Counted from the stretch's first letter, positions 33,067 through 42,283 are shown. The stretch is DNA of 64,000 bases from CAVSRC01 sp963732845 (GCA_963732845.1 CAVTBE010000004.1:1-64000), one strand, 5' to 3'. Notes: generated by a model not told the origin, from the letters alone. Translations and numbers: made by a program.

Positions 33067-33915
33067 ATGAAAGATAAGACCGTTGGTGTGCTCGGAGCTG
33101 GTTTGATGGGCGCGGGCATTGCCGAAGTTGCCGCGCGGGCCGGTCACGACGTCATTCTCGTGGACGTCAATGCGGATGCGGCCGCCAAGGGCAGAATGCG
33201 CATCGAAAAGGGGCTGCGCAAATCAGTCGAGAAGGAAACGATCACTCAGGCAAATGCCGACGCGACCCTTGCGCGGGTGCGTATTGGCAGCAAATTGAGC
33301 GAACTTGCCAGCGCCGATCTGCTGATCGAGGCGGTGTTCGAAAATCTTGCCGTCAAGCTGGAGGCATTCAAGCAGCTCGACGCTGTCGCCGGCCCCGACG
33401 CGATCATGGCCAGCAATACGTCCAGTCTTTCGATTACCCAGATCAGCGCGGTCACCAAGCGGCCCGACAGAGTGCTGGGCTTGCACTTCTTCTATCCGGT
33501 ACCGCGCATGCAGCTTGTCGAGATGATCCGGGGTCTGGCGACGTCGGACGCAACCTACGAGCGGGCGCGCGCGTTCGTCGAAGGCGCCGGCAAGACTGCG
33601 GTTCTTGCACAGGACTATCCCGGCTTCATCGTCAATCGGCTGTTGCTCCCCATGATCAATGAAGCGGTTTTCTGCGTGATGGAGGGAGCCAAGCCCAGCG
33701 ATATCGACACGGCGATGAAACTGGGATGCAACCATCCCATGGGACCGCTTGAACTGGCCGACTTCGTTGGCATCGACGTCGCGCTTGCAACGATCACAGG
33801 CATTTACGAGAATTTGCGCGACTCCAAATATCGCCCTTGCCCTCTGTTCGTGAAGATGGTGGAAGCCGGCTGGCTCGGCCGCAAGAGCGGCCGCGGCTTC
33901 TACGAGTATTCCTAG
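33067..33915 (+). CDS. 3-hydroxybutyryl-CoA dehydrogenase-like protein
   Basis: 282 residues from ATG 33067, which follows AGGAGG. N-terminal NAD domain VGVLGAGLMGAGIAEVAARAGHDVILVD; catalytic region ASNTSSLSITQISA, GLHFFYPVPRMQLVEMI and PGFIVNRLLLPMINEAVF; C-terminal helical domain ending SGRGFYEYS. This is the PaaH/Hbd type. It could interconvert acetoacetyl-CoA and 3-hydroxybutyryl-CoA, or oxidise a related substrate. A 132-bp gap separates it from the SDR. Confidence 0.9.
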   Translation: MKDKTVGVLGAGLMGAGIAEVAARAGHDVILVDVNADAAAKGRMRIEKGLRKSVEKETITQANADATLARVRIGSKLSELASADLLIEAVFENLAVKLEAFKQLDAVAGPDAIMASNTSSLSITQISAVTKRPDRVLGLHFFYPVPRMQLVEMIRGLATSDATYERARAFVEGAGKTAVLAQDYPGFIVNRLLLPMINEAVFCVMEGAKPSDIDTAMKLGCNHPMGPLELADFVGIDVALATITGIYENLRDSKYRPCPLFVKMVEAGWLGRKSGRGFYEYS

Positions 33916-33966
33916 CCTCGGACGAGGGAACCGTCTGCGCCGGCTTTGAGCGCAAACGGAAAGTCG

Positions 33967-35253
33967 ATGCCGATGTCGCCTGTCTCAGACCCTGATCGCG
34001 TCGCCCTGCTGCGCAGGATGTTCGCGGCAGCGATCCAGACCGCGCAGCCGGCGGTGGTGGTGCCGCCATCCCTGCCGCCACCGCCCAAAGGCCGGCTGGT
34101 CGTCATCGGCGCCGGAAAAGCGTCCGCCGAGATGGCGCGGGTCTTTGAAGAGGCGTGGCCGGGCGATCTCTCCGGTCTGGTGGTGACGCGCTACGGCCAC
34201 GGCGTGCCGTGCAAGAGAATCGAAATTGTCGAGGCCGCGCATCCCGTCCCGGATGCGGCAGGGCAGAGAGCGGCGGAACGCATTCTCGAAATGGTCGGCG
34301 GCCTTTGCGCCGACGACCTGGTGGTATGCCTCATATCGGGCGGAGGGTCGGCGCTTCTCGTCCTGCCGCTGGAAGGTGTTTCGCTCGACGACAAACAGGC
34401 CGTGAACCGGTCGCTGCTCAAATCGGGCGCATCGATCACCGAGACGAATATCGTTCGCCGCCATCTCTCACGCGTCAAAGGCGGACGGCTGGCGGCGGCC
34501 TGCCATCCCGCCGGGGTCTGGTCGATGATGATCTCCGATGTGCCCGGAGACGACCCCAAGGACATCGCTTCGGGTCCAACGGTGGCCGACCCGACCACGT
34601 GCCAGGACGCGCTCGATGTCATCGCGCGCTATGGCATCGCCGTACCGCCAAGCATCGATGCCGTTCTTTCCAGTGGACGCGGAGAAAGCATCAAACCCGG
34701 CGGCGCCCGGCTGTCCGGCTGTAAGACGCACATCATTGCAGCGCCACGTCTGGCGCTCTCCGCGGCTGCGGAAATTGGCCGGCAAGCCGGATATCGGGTT
34801 CACATTCTGGGAGACTCCATCGAAGGCGAAGCGCGCGATGTCGGCAAGGTGCTGGCGGCAATCGCACGTGAAGTTGCCGATCACGGCCAGCCGTTCGAAC
34901 CGCCGTGCATCCTGCTCAGTGGTGGCGAGACGACCGTTACGGTTCGCGGCCAAGGCAGGGGCGGACGCAACGTCGAATTCCTCCTGTCCTTGACCATCGC
35001 CCTCAACCACCATTCCGCCATTCACGCGCTTGCGGGCGACACGGATGGCGTCGATGGGCTGGAGGAAATCGCGGGAGCGGTTGCCGGCCCCGATACGCTG
35101 GCCCGCGCCTTTCAGTTCGGCATCAACCCGAGGCGGGCACTGGCGGACAATGATGGCCACGGTTTCTTCGAGGCGTTGTCCGACCAGGTCATCACGGGAC
35201 CGACGCTGACCAACGTCAACGATTTCCGCGCCATCCTGATCGACAAGCGATAG
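33967..35253 (+). CDS. Glycerate 2-kinase, MOFRL type
   Basis: 428 residues from ATG 33967 (another ATG two codons on; a TTG at 33946 is less likely). DUF4147/MOFRL family: GRLVVIGAGKASAEMARVFEE, VCLISGGGSALLVLP, RRHLSRVKGGRLAA, SDVPGDDPKDIASGPTV, then the MOFRL domain with LLSGGETTVTVRGQGRGGRNVEF and AGDTDGVDG. These enzymes phosphorylate D-glycerate to 2-phosphoglycerate; older names include TtuD/hydroxypyruvate reductase. It ends the operon and would feed glycerate, a predicted BKACE pathway product, into glycolysis. Confidence 0.9.
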   Translation: MPMSPVSDPDRVALLRRMFAAAIQTAQPAVVVPPSLPPPPKGRLVVIGAGKASAEMARVFEEAWPGDLSGLVVTRYGHGVPCKRIEIVEAAHPVPDAAGQRAAERILEMVGGLCADDLVVCLISGGGSALLVLPLEGVSLDDKQAVNRSLLKSGASITETNIVRRHLSRVKGGRLAAACHPAGVWSMMISDVPGDDPKDIASGPTVADPTTCQDALDVIARYGIAVPPSIDAVLSSGRGESIKPGGARLSGCKTHIIAAPRLALSAAAEIGRQAGYRVHILGDSIEGEARDVGKVLAAIAREVADHGQPFEPPCILLSGGETTVTVRGQGRGGRNVEFLLSLTIALNHHSAIHALAGDTDGVDGLEEIAGAVAGPDTLARAFQFGINPRRALADNDGHGFFEALSDQVITGPTLTNVNDFRAILIDKR

Positions 35254-35454
35254 GTCGGGCGGCAGCGTCTCGTTGAAACGCTCACCGTGCATCCATCTGT
35301 GGCCGGCCATGCCAATCAAGGCTGTCGACGGGCGATGTAATCGATTTCACGACCGCTTCGCGCACTGCTATACCCTGTGGCGCAACACCGCCCATGCGGA
35401 CAAGGGCCGTCCCCGCCGGGGGGACCAAGGGCCTGACATGAACGGGGAAACGCG

Positions 35455-37899
35455 ATGAAATTCGGCCATTTCGACGACGCGAACCGCGAATACGTCATCA
35501 CCCGTCCCGACACGCCGCTGCCGTGGATCAACTACATCGGCTGTCAGGACTATTTCGGCATCCTGTCGGCGACCGCCGGCGGCTATTCCTACTACCGCGA
35601 CGCCCGCAAGCGGCGCATCACCCGCGGCCGCTACAACAACGTGCCGATGGATTTCGGCGGCCGCTACATCTATCTGCGCGACGACGGCAACGGGGACAGC
35701 TGGTCGCCCTCGTGGATGCCGACGCAGAGCGACCTCGAGTCCTTCGAGTGCCGTCACGGCATGGGCTACAGCGTCATCGCCTCGCGCCATGGCGGGATCG
35801 CGGCCAGTACGCGCTATTTCGTGCCGCTCGACGAGACGCTGGAGATCTGGCAGCTGACGCTGACCAACGAGCGCGCCGAAGCGGCGGACATCTCGGCTTT
35901 CTCCTCGGTCGAATTCTGCCTGTGGGAAGCCAACGACGACGCCACCAACTTCCAGCGCAACTTCTCCACCGGCCAGGTCGAGGTCATCGACGAGGTCATC
36001 TACCACAAGACCGAGTATCGCGAGCGGCGCAACCATTTCGCCTGGTTCGCCTGTTCCGAGCCGATTGCCGGCTTCGATACCCAGCGCGAAGCCTTCCTCG
36101 GGCCCTGGCGCGGCTGGGACCGGCCGCAGGTCGTTGCCGCCGGCACGTCGAACAATTCAATTGCCCACGGCTGGTCGCCGATCGGTTCGCATCACGTCAA
36201 GGTGAGGCTGGCACCGGGCGAAACGAAACGCATTCAGTTCGTGCTCGGCTATCACGAGAACCCGGACGATCGGAAGTTTGACCCGCCGGGCTCGCAGACG
36301 ATCAACAAGGCGCTGGTCAGGCCGACGATCGACAAATACCGCGATATCGCTCAGGCCGATGCCGCCTTCGCGGCCTTGCGCAACTACTGGGACGGTCTGC
36401 TCGGCATCTATTCGGTGGCTTCGCCCGACGAGCACACCGATCGCATGGTCAATGTCTGGAACGCCTATCAGTGCATGGCGACCTTCAACATGTCGCGCTC
36501 GGCCTCGACCTTCGAGTCGGGCATCGGTCGCGGCCTCGGTTTCCGCGACACCAACCAGGACCTGCTCGGCTTCGTGCACATGGTGCCGGCGCGCGCCCGC
36601 CAGCGCGTTCTCGACGTGGCGGCGACGCAGCTCGAAAGCGGTGGCGCCTATCACCAGTATCAGCCGATGACCAAGAAGGGGAACGACGCCGTCGGCGGCA
36701 ATTTCAACGACGACCCGCACTGGCTGGTCGTGGGCGTTGCCCAGTACCTGAAGGAGACCGGCGATTTCGCCATCCTCGACGAGGCGGTCGCCTTCGATTC
36801 GACGCCGGGGACCGAGGTGCCGCTCTATGAGCATCTCGCCCGCGCGATCCAGTACACGCTTGACCGGCTGGGGCCGCATGGCCTGCCGCTCATCGGCCGC
36901 GCCGACTGGAACGACTGCCTCAACCTCAACTGCTTCTCGACCAATCCGGACGAATCCTTCCAGACGACGGAAAGCAAGGACGGCAAGGTCGCCGAGTCGG
37001 TGTTCATCGGCGGGCTGTTCGTGCTCTCGGCGAAGGAGATGGCGGCGATCGCCGGGCAGCGCGGGAAGGCGGCGGATGCCGAGAGATACCGCGCCGCGGC
37101 GGAGAAGATGGACGGAACCGTCCGCCGGCACGGCTGGGACGGCGACTGGTTCCTGCGCGCCTATGACGATTTCGGCCGCAAGATCGGCTCCAAGGACTGT
37201 GCCGAAGGCAAGATCTTCATCGAGCCGCAGGGCTTCTGCACGCTCGCCGGCATCGGCCTCAAGGACGGCATGGCACGCAAGGCGCTCGATGCGGTGGCGA
37301 CGCATCTGGCCACGCCGCACGGCATCGTGCTGCAGCAGCCGGCCTATTCGCGCTACTACGTCGAATACGGCGAGATCTCGACCTATCCGCCGGGCTACAA
37401 GGAAAATGCCGGCATCTTTTGCCACAACAATCCGTGGGTGATCATCGCCGAGACGATGCTCGGCAACGGCGACAGGGCGTTCGACTACTACAGCCGCATC
37501 AATCCGTCGGCGCGCGAGGCGATCAGCGAGGTGCATCGCTGCGAGCCCTATGTCTATGCGCAGATGATCGCCGGGCGCGATGCGCCGACCCATGGCGAGG
37601 CGAAGAATTCGTGGCTGACCGGCACGGCGGCGTGGAACTACACCGCCATTACCCAGTGGATCCTCGGCGTGCGGCCGGACTATGAGGGCCTGCGCATCGC
37701 TCCGGTGGTGCCGGAAAGCTGGCCGGGTTTCACCGTCAACCGGCGCTTCCGTGGTGTTACCTATGCCATCGCGGTCAAACGCGCCGGACCCGGCAATGCG
37801 GTGGCGCTCACGGTGGACGGCAAGGCGATCGACGGCAATCTGGTGCGGCCGCCGGCCAAGGGGACCAAGGCAGTCATGGTCGAGGCGGTGATCGGCTGA
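35455..37899 (+). CDS. GH94 phosphorylase, cellobiose-phosphorylase type
   Basis: 814 residues, close to the usual length of cellobiose phosphorylase. N-terminal beta-sandwich (FGHFDDANREYVI, PLPWINYIG, GYSYYRDARKRRITRGRYN). The (alpha/alpha)6 barrel carries GRGLGFRDTNQDLLGF, HQYQPMTKKGND, the catalytic Asp in RADWNDC (Asp484/Asp487) and GKENAG-like YPPGYKENAGIF. C-terminal jelly roll. GH94 enzymes cleave beta-1,4 or beta-1,3 glucosides with phosphate in the cytoplasm to give glucose-1-phosphate. Preceded by GGGGAAACGCG. It faces zwf, which uses glucose-6-phosphate; this link is suggestive only. Confidence 0.9.
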   Translation: MKFGHFDDANREYVITRPDTPLPWINYIGCQDYFGILSATAGGYSYYRDARKRRITRGRYNNVPMDFGGRYIYLRDDGNGDSWSPSWMPTQSDLESFECRHGMGYSVIASRHGGIAASTRYFVPLDETLEIWQLTLTNERAEAADISAFSSVEFCLWEANDDATNFQRNFSTGQVEVIDEVIYHKTEYRERRNHFAWFACSEPIAGFDTQREAFLGPWRGWDRPQVVAAGTSNNSIAHGWSPIGSHHVKVRLAPGETKRIQFVLGYHENPDDRKFDPPGSQTINKALVRPTIDKYRDIAQADAAFAALRNYWDGLLGIYSVASPDEHTDRMVNVWNAYQCMATFNMSRSASTFESGIGRGLGFRDTNQDLLGFVHMVPARARQRVLDVAATQLESGGAYHQYQPMTKKGNDAVGGNFNDDPHWLVVGVAQYLKETGDFAILDEAVAFDSTPGTEVPLYEHLARAIQYTLDRLGPHGLPLIGRADWNDCLNLNCFSTNPDESFQTTESKDGKVAESVFIGGLFVLSAKEMAAIAGQRGKAADAERYRAAAEKMDGTVRRHGWDGDWFLRAYDDFGRKIGSKDCAEGKIFIEPQGFCTLAGIGLKDGMARKALDAVATHLATPHGIVLQQPAYSRYYVEYGEISTYPPGYKENAGIFCHNNPWVIIAETMLGNGDRAFDYYSRINPSAREAISEVHRCEPYVYAQMIAGRDAPTHGEAKNSWLTGTAAWNYTAITQWILGVRPDYEGLRIAPVVPESWPGFTVNRRFRGVTYAIAVKRAGPGNAVALTVDGKAIDGNLVRPPAKGTKAVMVEAVIG

Positions 37900-37910
37900 G
37901 GCGTCGCCGC

Positions 37911-39353
37911 TCAGCCGGCCGGACTCCTCTTCCTCCTGCCGGCCGACAGGTCAACGACATTGGCGCCGCCGGGAACGGCGACGCTTGGGTCGTACCAGCC
38001 GCCGACCGTCTTTGCGACGTCGGCAGCCTCGGCCGGTCCCCATGTGCCCGGCTCGTATTCGTGGAGGGGCGAGTTGTCGCCGAGGATCGGATCGACGATG
38101 CGCCATTGTGCTTCGGCGCTGTCCTTGCGGGCGAAGAGCGTGGTGTCGCCCATCATGGCGTCGCCGATCAGCCGCTCGTAGGCGCTCATCTCCTCGCCTG
38201 GCTGGTGCATGATGGTGAGTTCGGTCTGCGCGCCGGCCATCGCTTCGCCGGGTGTCTTGGCGCGGGCGCCGAGCGCGATCGCCACGTCGGGGCTCAGGCG
38301 GAAGCGGACATAGTTGGACCGCTTCGTATGGTCGGCGTGGAACACGGCCTGCGGCGGGTAGTGGAGGTCGACGACGATCTCCACCGCGGTCACCGGCAGG
38401 GACTTTCCGGCGCGCACGAGAAACGGCACGCCCTGCCATCGCCACGAGTCGATGTGGAGCCTGAGAGCAGCGAAGGTCTCGACGTCGGAATCGGGCGCCA
38501 CGCCCGCTTCCTGGCGGTAGCCACGGAACTGCCCGCGCACCAGATGGGTCTTGCTCAGCGGCCGGATGGCGTTGAACACCTTCACCTTCTCGTCGCGGAC
38601 GAAGGCGCTGTCGTCGCTGATCGGGGATTCCATCGCCAGGATGGCGACGATCTGCAGGAGATGGTTCTGGATGACGTCGCGGATGGCGCCGACCTCGTCA
38701 TAGAAGCGGCCGCGCCCGGCGACGCCGAAGCTCTCGGCCATGGTGATCTGCACGCTGCGCACATAGTTGCGGTTCCAGATCGGCTCGAGGAACGCATTGG
38801 CAAAACGGAAGTAGAGCAGGTTCTGGACCGGCTCCTTGCCGAGGTAATGGTCGATCCGGAAGATGGCCGGTTCGGGGAAGACGGCGTTCAGGGTGCGGTT
38901 CAGCGCGATCGCCGATGCGAGGTCGCGGCCAAAGGGCTTCTCGACCACCACGCGGGCGCCGTCGGTGGCGCCGCAGTGGCCGAGCCCGTCGATGACGGCG
39001 GGAAACATGCTGGGCGGAATGGCCAGATAGTAGAGTGGCCGCCGGCTTCCCGCGAGTGCGGCGCCGAGCTGGTCGAATGTCGCGGGGTCGCGGTAGTCGC
39101 CGTCGACATAGCGCATCAGGCCAAGCAGGCGTGCCAGCACGTCCTCGTCGCAGGCTCCCGCCGTACACACCGCATCGCGGGCGTGACGGCGCAGATCGTC
39201 AAGCGTCCAGTCCGATTTCGCCACGCCGACGACCGGCATGTCGAGCTTGCCGCGCCGGCACATGGCGTAGAGCGCGGGAAAGATCTTCTTGTGGGCGAGA
39301 TCGCCGCTCGCACCGAACAGGACCAGTGCGTCGGATCGTGCCTGGTTCGTCAT
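37911..39353 (-). CDS. zwf: Glucose-6-phosphate 1-dehydrogenase
   Basis: 480 residues. N-terminal cofactor motif VLFGASGDLAHKKIFPALY, substrate motif RIDHYLGKE (166-174) and downstream GRGRFYDEVGAIRDVIQNHLLQ. It oxidises glucose-6-phosphate to 6-phosphogluconolactone, producing NAD(P)H, the entry to the pentose phosphate and Entner-Doudoroff routes. pgl and edd are not next to it. It lies 32 bp downstream of doxX and may be co-transcribed. Its stop is 11 bp from that of the convergent GH94 gene. Confidence 0.95.
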   Translation of the reverse strand: MTNQARSDALVLFGASGDLAHKKIFPALYAMCRRGKLDMPVVGVAKSDWTLDDLRRHARDAVCTAGACDEDVLARLLGLMRYVDGDYRDPATFDQLGAALAGSRRPLYYLAIPPSMFPAVIDGLGHCGATDGARVVVEKPFGRDLASAIALNRTLNAVFPEPAIFRIDHYLGKEPVQNLLYFRFANAFLEPIWNRNYVRSVQITMAESFGVAGRGRFYDEVGAIRDVIQNHLLQIVAILAMESPISDDSAFVRDEKVKVFNAIRPLSKTHLVRGQFRGYRQEAGVAPDSDVETFAALRLHIDSWRWQGVPFLVRAGKSLPVTAVEIVVDLHYPPQAVFHADHTKRSNYVRFRLSPDVAIALGARAKTPGEAMAGAQTELTIMHQPGEEMSAYERLIGDAMMGDTTLFARKDSAEAQWRIVDPILGDNSPLHEYEPGTWGPAEAADVAKTVGGWYDPSVAVPGGANVVDLSAGRRKRSPAG

Positions 39354-39385
39354 CCGTGGTCCTCAGACTGGTGGCGCGTCGGGTG

Positions 39386-39907
39386 TCAGTGCTGCGGTTC
39401 GTGATTGAACGAGGCGAGCCAGGAGAATTTCCCCAGCCAGCGGCCGAGATAGGCATCGAGTCCGAGATAGAGGCCGGCACGCGAGAAAAACAGAAGCGCG
39501 AAGACGAAGGCGTAGATGATGGCCGTGCCGACATCCGTCGAGCCGGCGACGTAAGGGCCGCCGAGCCCTTCGGCCGTCGACCATATCACCAGGCAGAGCA
39601 GGATGCCGCCGAGATAAGCGAGATCCGAAAACAGCCCGAGGATCAAGGCGATGGCGAGCAGCGTTTCGCCGATGGCGACGACATGCGCGAAGGCGACCGG
39701 ATTGACGTTGACGACGTTGATCCACAGGCTGATCCACGCCTTGACCAGTGCCGGCTGTCCCTCCTGGGCGCCGGTCAGGTAGGAGACGAAATGGTCGAGA
39801 AAATCCGGGCGCCACTTGAACTGCGCATCGATCGCCCAGACGACGCCGAACAGGATGCGCACGACGCCGATCGCCCGATGCCTGGAGGCTTCATCCCACT
39901 CGATCAT
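39386..39907 (-). CDS. DoxX-like membrane protein
   Basis: 173 residues from ATG 39907. Four membrane helices in DoxX-family arrangement (VRILFGVVWAIDAQFKW, AFAHVVAIGETLLAIALILGLFSDLAYLGGIL, GTAIIYAFVFALLFFSRAGLYLG). DoxX relatives include the small subunit of thiosulfate:quinone oxidoreductase, but most are uncharacterised inner-membrane proteins linked to redox stress. It has no DoxD partner nearby. It may form an operon with zwf. Confidence 0.8.
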   Translation of the reverse strand: MIEWDEASRHRAIGVVRILFGVVWAIDAQFKWRPDFLDHFVSYLTGAQEGQPALVKAWISLWINVVNVNPVAFAHVVAIGETLLAIALILGLFSDLAYLGGILLCLVIWSTAEGLGGPYVAGSTDVGTAIIYAFVFALLFFSRAGLYLGLDAYLGRWLGKFSWLASFNHEPQH

Positions 39908-40073
39908 GGCGAACACGTCCTGTCTGTCGAAGAATCGCTCGATTGCGGTGCTGAATGGCGATCTAGAACGGGTCCGCGGCGATTCAATTCGGCGTCGCCA
40001 AGATGGCCGGTTTGTAATGGTGGCGGGCGCCGGTCGACGGACAAGCCCGCGTTGTCCGTGGCCGGTTCGCCGC

Positions 40074-40106
40074 AAAAAAAGTCACACCGTCCGGGGACGA
40101 TGTGAC
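40074..40106 (-). terminator. Rho-independent terminator of the DUF378 gene
   Basis: On the minus strand GTCACATCGTC pairs with GACGGTGTGAC (one G-U) and is followed by seven T; it lies about 50 bp after the stop at 40156. Confidence 0.8.
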
Positions 40107-40155
40107 CAGTTGGCCGCCCGATGGGGCGGGGTTGGCCCGCATTGATGCTGCGGAT

Positions 40156-40389
40156 CTATTCGCCGGCGTGTCCACGCAGCGCGGCGGTTTCGCCGGCGCG
40201 GAAAGTGGAGGACAGCGGCCAGAGCTGCCAGATCGCCGACAGGCCGACCGCGACATAGACCAAGCGCGCCAGAAGCGAGCCGGCGCCGAAGATGGTCGCC
40301 ACGAGGTCGAAGTCGAAGAGGCCGACCAGGCCCCAGTTGAGGCCGCCGACGATCACGAGGACGAGGGTGAGGATGTTGATGGCTTTCAT
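40156..40389 (-). CDS. DUF378 small membrane protein
   Basis: 77 residues: MKAINILTLVLVIVGGLNWGLVGLFDFDLVATIFG, then LLARLVYVAVGLSAIWQLW. The two membrane helices and the GGLNWGL motif define DUF378. Function unknown. It lies between the fasciclin gene and a strong terminator. Confidence 0.85.
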   Translation of the reverse strand: MKAINILTLVLVIVGGLNWGLVGLFDFDLVATIFGAGSLLARLVYVAVGLSAIWQLWPLSSTFRAGETAALRGHAGE

Positions 40390-40422
40390 GTCTGAGCTTC
40401 CGTGTTTTCAGCCCTTGTGGGG

Positions 40423-40448
40423 GCAGCCCGGGACGTTTCCCGGGCTGC
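40423..40448 (-). terminator. Hairpin between fasciclin and DUF378 genes
   Basis: Perfect 11-bp inverted repeat GCAGCCCGGGA / TCCCGGGCTGC with a 4-base loop, just after the fasciclin stop. There is no T-tract on either strand, so it may be a weak or Rho-assisted terminator or an mRNA-stabilising hairpin. Confidence 0.45.
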
Positions 40449-40457
40449 TGCCTGCCG

Positions 40458-40958
40458 TCAGCCGCTGGGCGGGAGGATGACGCTGTCGATCACGTGAATG
40501 ACGCCGTTCGAAGCGGCGATGTCGGTTGCCGTCACCTTGGCGCCGTCGACCATCACGGTGTTTCCATCGACCGTGATGCCGATCATGGCGCCATTGACGG
40601 TCTTGGCTTCCTGCAGCTTGACGACATCGGCCGCCATCACCTTGCCGGGCACGACGTGGTAGGTGAGGATTGCCGTGAGCTTCGCCTTGTTCTCGGGCTT
40701 GAGGAGGTCTTCGACGGTTCCGGCCGGCAGCTTGGCGAAGGCCGCGTCGGTCGGGGCGAAGACGGTGAACGGGCCCTGACCCTTCAGCGTATCGACCAGT
40801 CCGGCAGCATCGAGCGCCGCGGCCAGCGTGTTGAAGTCGCCGGCGGCGACCGCCGTGTCGACGATGTCCTTTTCCGCGGCCTGGGCAGCGGGCGCCGCCA
40901 CTGCCATGCTGAGCGCCATGGCCGTAACGGCAACCATATTGGCGATTTCAAATTTCAT
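40458..40958 (-). CDS. Secreted fasciclin-domain protein
   Basis: 166 residues with a signal peptide (MVAVTAMALSMAVAAPAAQA, cleavage about residue 27). One FAS1 domain: DIVDTAVAAGDFNTLAAALDAAGLVDTLKGQGPFTVFAPTDAAFAKLP, LTAILTYHVVPGKVMA, ATDIAASNGVIHVIDSVILP. FAS1 proteins are periplasmic or surface adhesion-type proteins; rhizobial homologues (Nex18/Fdp type) are known. Divergent from the XRE-cupin regulator. Confidence 0.92.
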   Translation of the reverse strand: MKFEIANMVAVTAMALSMAVAAPAAQAAEKDIVDTAVAAGDFNTLAAALDAAGLVDTLKGQGPFTVFAPTDAAFAKLPAGTVEDLLKPENKAKLTAILTYHVVPGKVMAADVVKLQEAKTVNGAMIGITVDGNTVMVDGAKVTATDIAASNGVIHVIDSVILPPSG

Positions 40959-41168
40959 GTCGTTTTCTCCGGTTGTCGCGTTTTCTGTTCGCGCCGGCCC
41001 TTGCCGGCCGACCCATCGGTTGCGGGCAGTCCCGCCTGTCCGAGTGGTTTTGCATATGGAGAAAAGGAATTTTATTGAAACTCACATGTTCGTGATGTGA
41101 ATAGACATTTTCATTTAAAGAAAAACGGGCCATATTGGATTCACTGGCAGGAAGAAAAGGTGGAGCGG

Positions 41169-41756
41169 ATGCTGTCCGATACGTTGGCGAACGGACTCGA
41201 GGCCTACCGGATCGGGCCGAAGATCCGAGAGCTGCGGCGCCGCAAGAGCATGGGGCTGGTGCAGCTTGGCGAGCACAGCGGGCTGTCGTCGGGGATGCTT
41301 TCCAAGATCGAGCGCGGCCAGCTCTTTCCGACTCTTCCGACGTTGCTGAGGATTGCGCTCGTTTTCGGCGTGGGCCTCGACCACTTCTTTGCCGAGGCGG
41401 AGACGCGCGCCGCGATGGCGGTCGTGCGCAAGAAGGACCGCCTGCGCCTGCCGGACAGCCCGGACGCGAAGGAGCCGGCCTATTTCTTCGAGAGCCTCGA
41501 TTTTCCTGTGACCGATCGCCGGATGGAGGCCTACTTCGCCGAATTCCCCGTGGGCGGCCAGCGATCGGAGCCGCACCGGCACGATGGTGCGGAACTCATC
41601 TATGTCGTCAGGGGACAGGTCGCCGTGAGCGTCGAGGATGAGGACGTCAGGCTTGGCGAGGGCGACGCCATGTATTTCGATTCATCGATCGTGCACAGCT
41701 ACGCCCAGACGGGGCGGTCAAGCGCCGCCGCGATCGTGGTCGTGACGCCGGCCTGA
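41169..41756 (+). CDS. XRE-family regulator with cupin domain
   Basis: 195 residues from ATG 41169; a GTG at 41097 would add 24 atypical residues. N-terminal helix-turn-helix (KIRELRRRKSMGLVQLGEHSGLSSGMLSKIERGQLFPTLPTLLRIAL), then a C-terminal cupin (SEPHRHDGAELIYVVRGQVAVSVEDEDVRLGEGDAMYFDSSIVHSY) with HxH and a later His as ligand-site residues. Regulators of this PuuR/HipB-like type respond to small molecules bound in the cupin. The target is unknown; neighbours are the divergent fasciclin gene and tspO. Confidence 0.9.
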   Translation: MLSDTLANGLEAYRIGPKIRELRRRKSMGLVQLGEHSGLSSGMLSKIERGQLFPTLPTLLRIALVFGVGLDHFFAEAETRAAMAVVRKKDRLRLPDSPDAKEPAYFFESLDFPVTDRRMEAYFAEFPVGGQRSEPHRHDGAELIYVVRGQVAVSVEDEDVRLGEGDAMYFDSSIVHSYAQTGRSSAAAIVVVTPA

Positions 41757-41782
41757 TCGAGTGGCGCGGGAGGACTGATCAA

Positions 41783-42283
41783 ATGAACCTGACATCCATC
41801 GCTGTCTTGCTTGGTTTCGTGGCCGCCTGTTTCCTGGCTGCCATGACGGGCACGCTGTTTCGTCCCGGCGCGTGGTACGAGCGCCTCAGGAAGCCGTCAT
41901 GGCGGCCGCCGAACTGGCTCTTCGCCCCTGTGTGGACGGCCCTTTACCTGACGATGGCGTGTTCGGGGTGGCTGATCTGGCGCACCGCCGGCTTCAGCGG
42001 AGCTGCCGTTCCGCTGGCGCTCTTCGCCGTGCAGCTTCTCCTCAACGGCCTGTGGACGCCGGTCTTCTTCGGGCTGCACCAACTCGATCTGGGTTTTGTC
42101 GTCATTCTGGCGCTCTGGCTGGCCATCGCAGCGACGATCATCGCCTTCGCGCCGGTGAACCTGGTCGCCGGCCTGCTGCTGGTCCCGTACCTTGCCTGGG
42201 TGTCGTTTGCCGCCGCGCTCAATTTCGCGATCTGGCGCCTCAATCGCAGCGGGGCGGGGCTTGCAGGCGATTCCTCATCATAG
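41783..42283 (+). CDS. tspO: TspO/MBR family protein
   Basis: 166 residues with five membrane helices, as typical for TspO: WYERLRKPSWRPPNWLFAPVWTALYLTMACSGWLIW, LLLNGLWTPVFFGLHQLDLGFVVIL, PYLAWVSFAAALNFAIWRLN. The WRPPNWLFAPVW motif and the LNxLWTPxFFG-like motif are characteristic. TspO is an outer-membrane tetrapyrrole/stress-related protein in alphaproteobacteria. It lies 26 bp after the XRE-cupin gene, probably one transcript. Confidence 0.93.
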   Translation: MNLTSIAVLLGFVAACFLAAMTGTLFRPGAWYERLRKPSWRPPNWLFAPVWTALYLTMACSGWLIWRTAGFSGAAVPLALFAVQLLLNGLWTPVFFGLHQLDLGFVVILALWLAIAATIIAFAPVNLVAGLLLVPYLAWVSFAAALNFAIWRLNRSGAGLAGDSSS

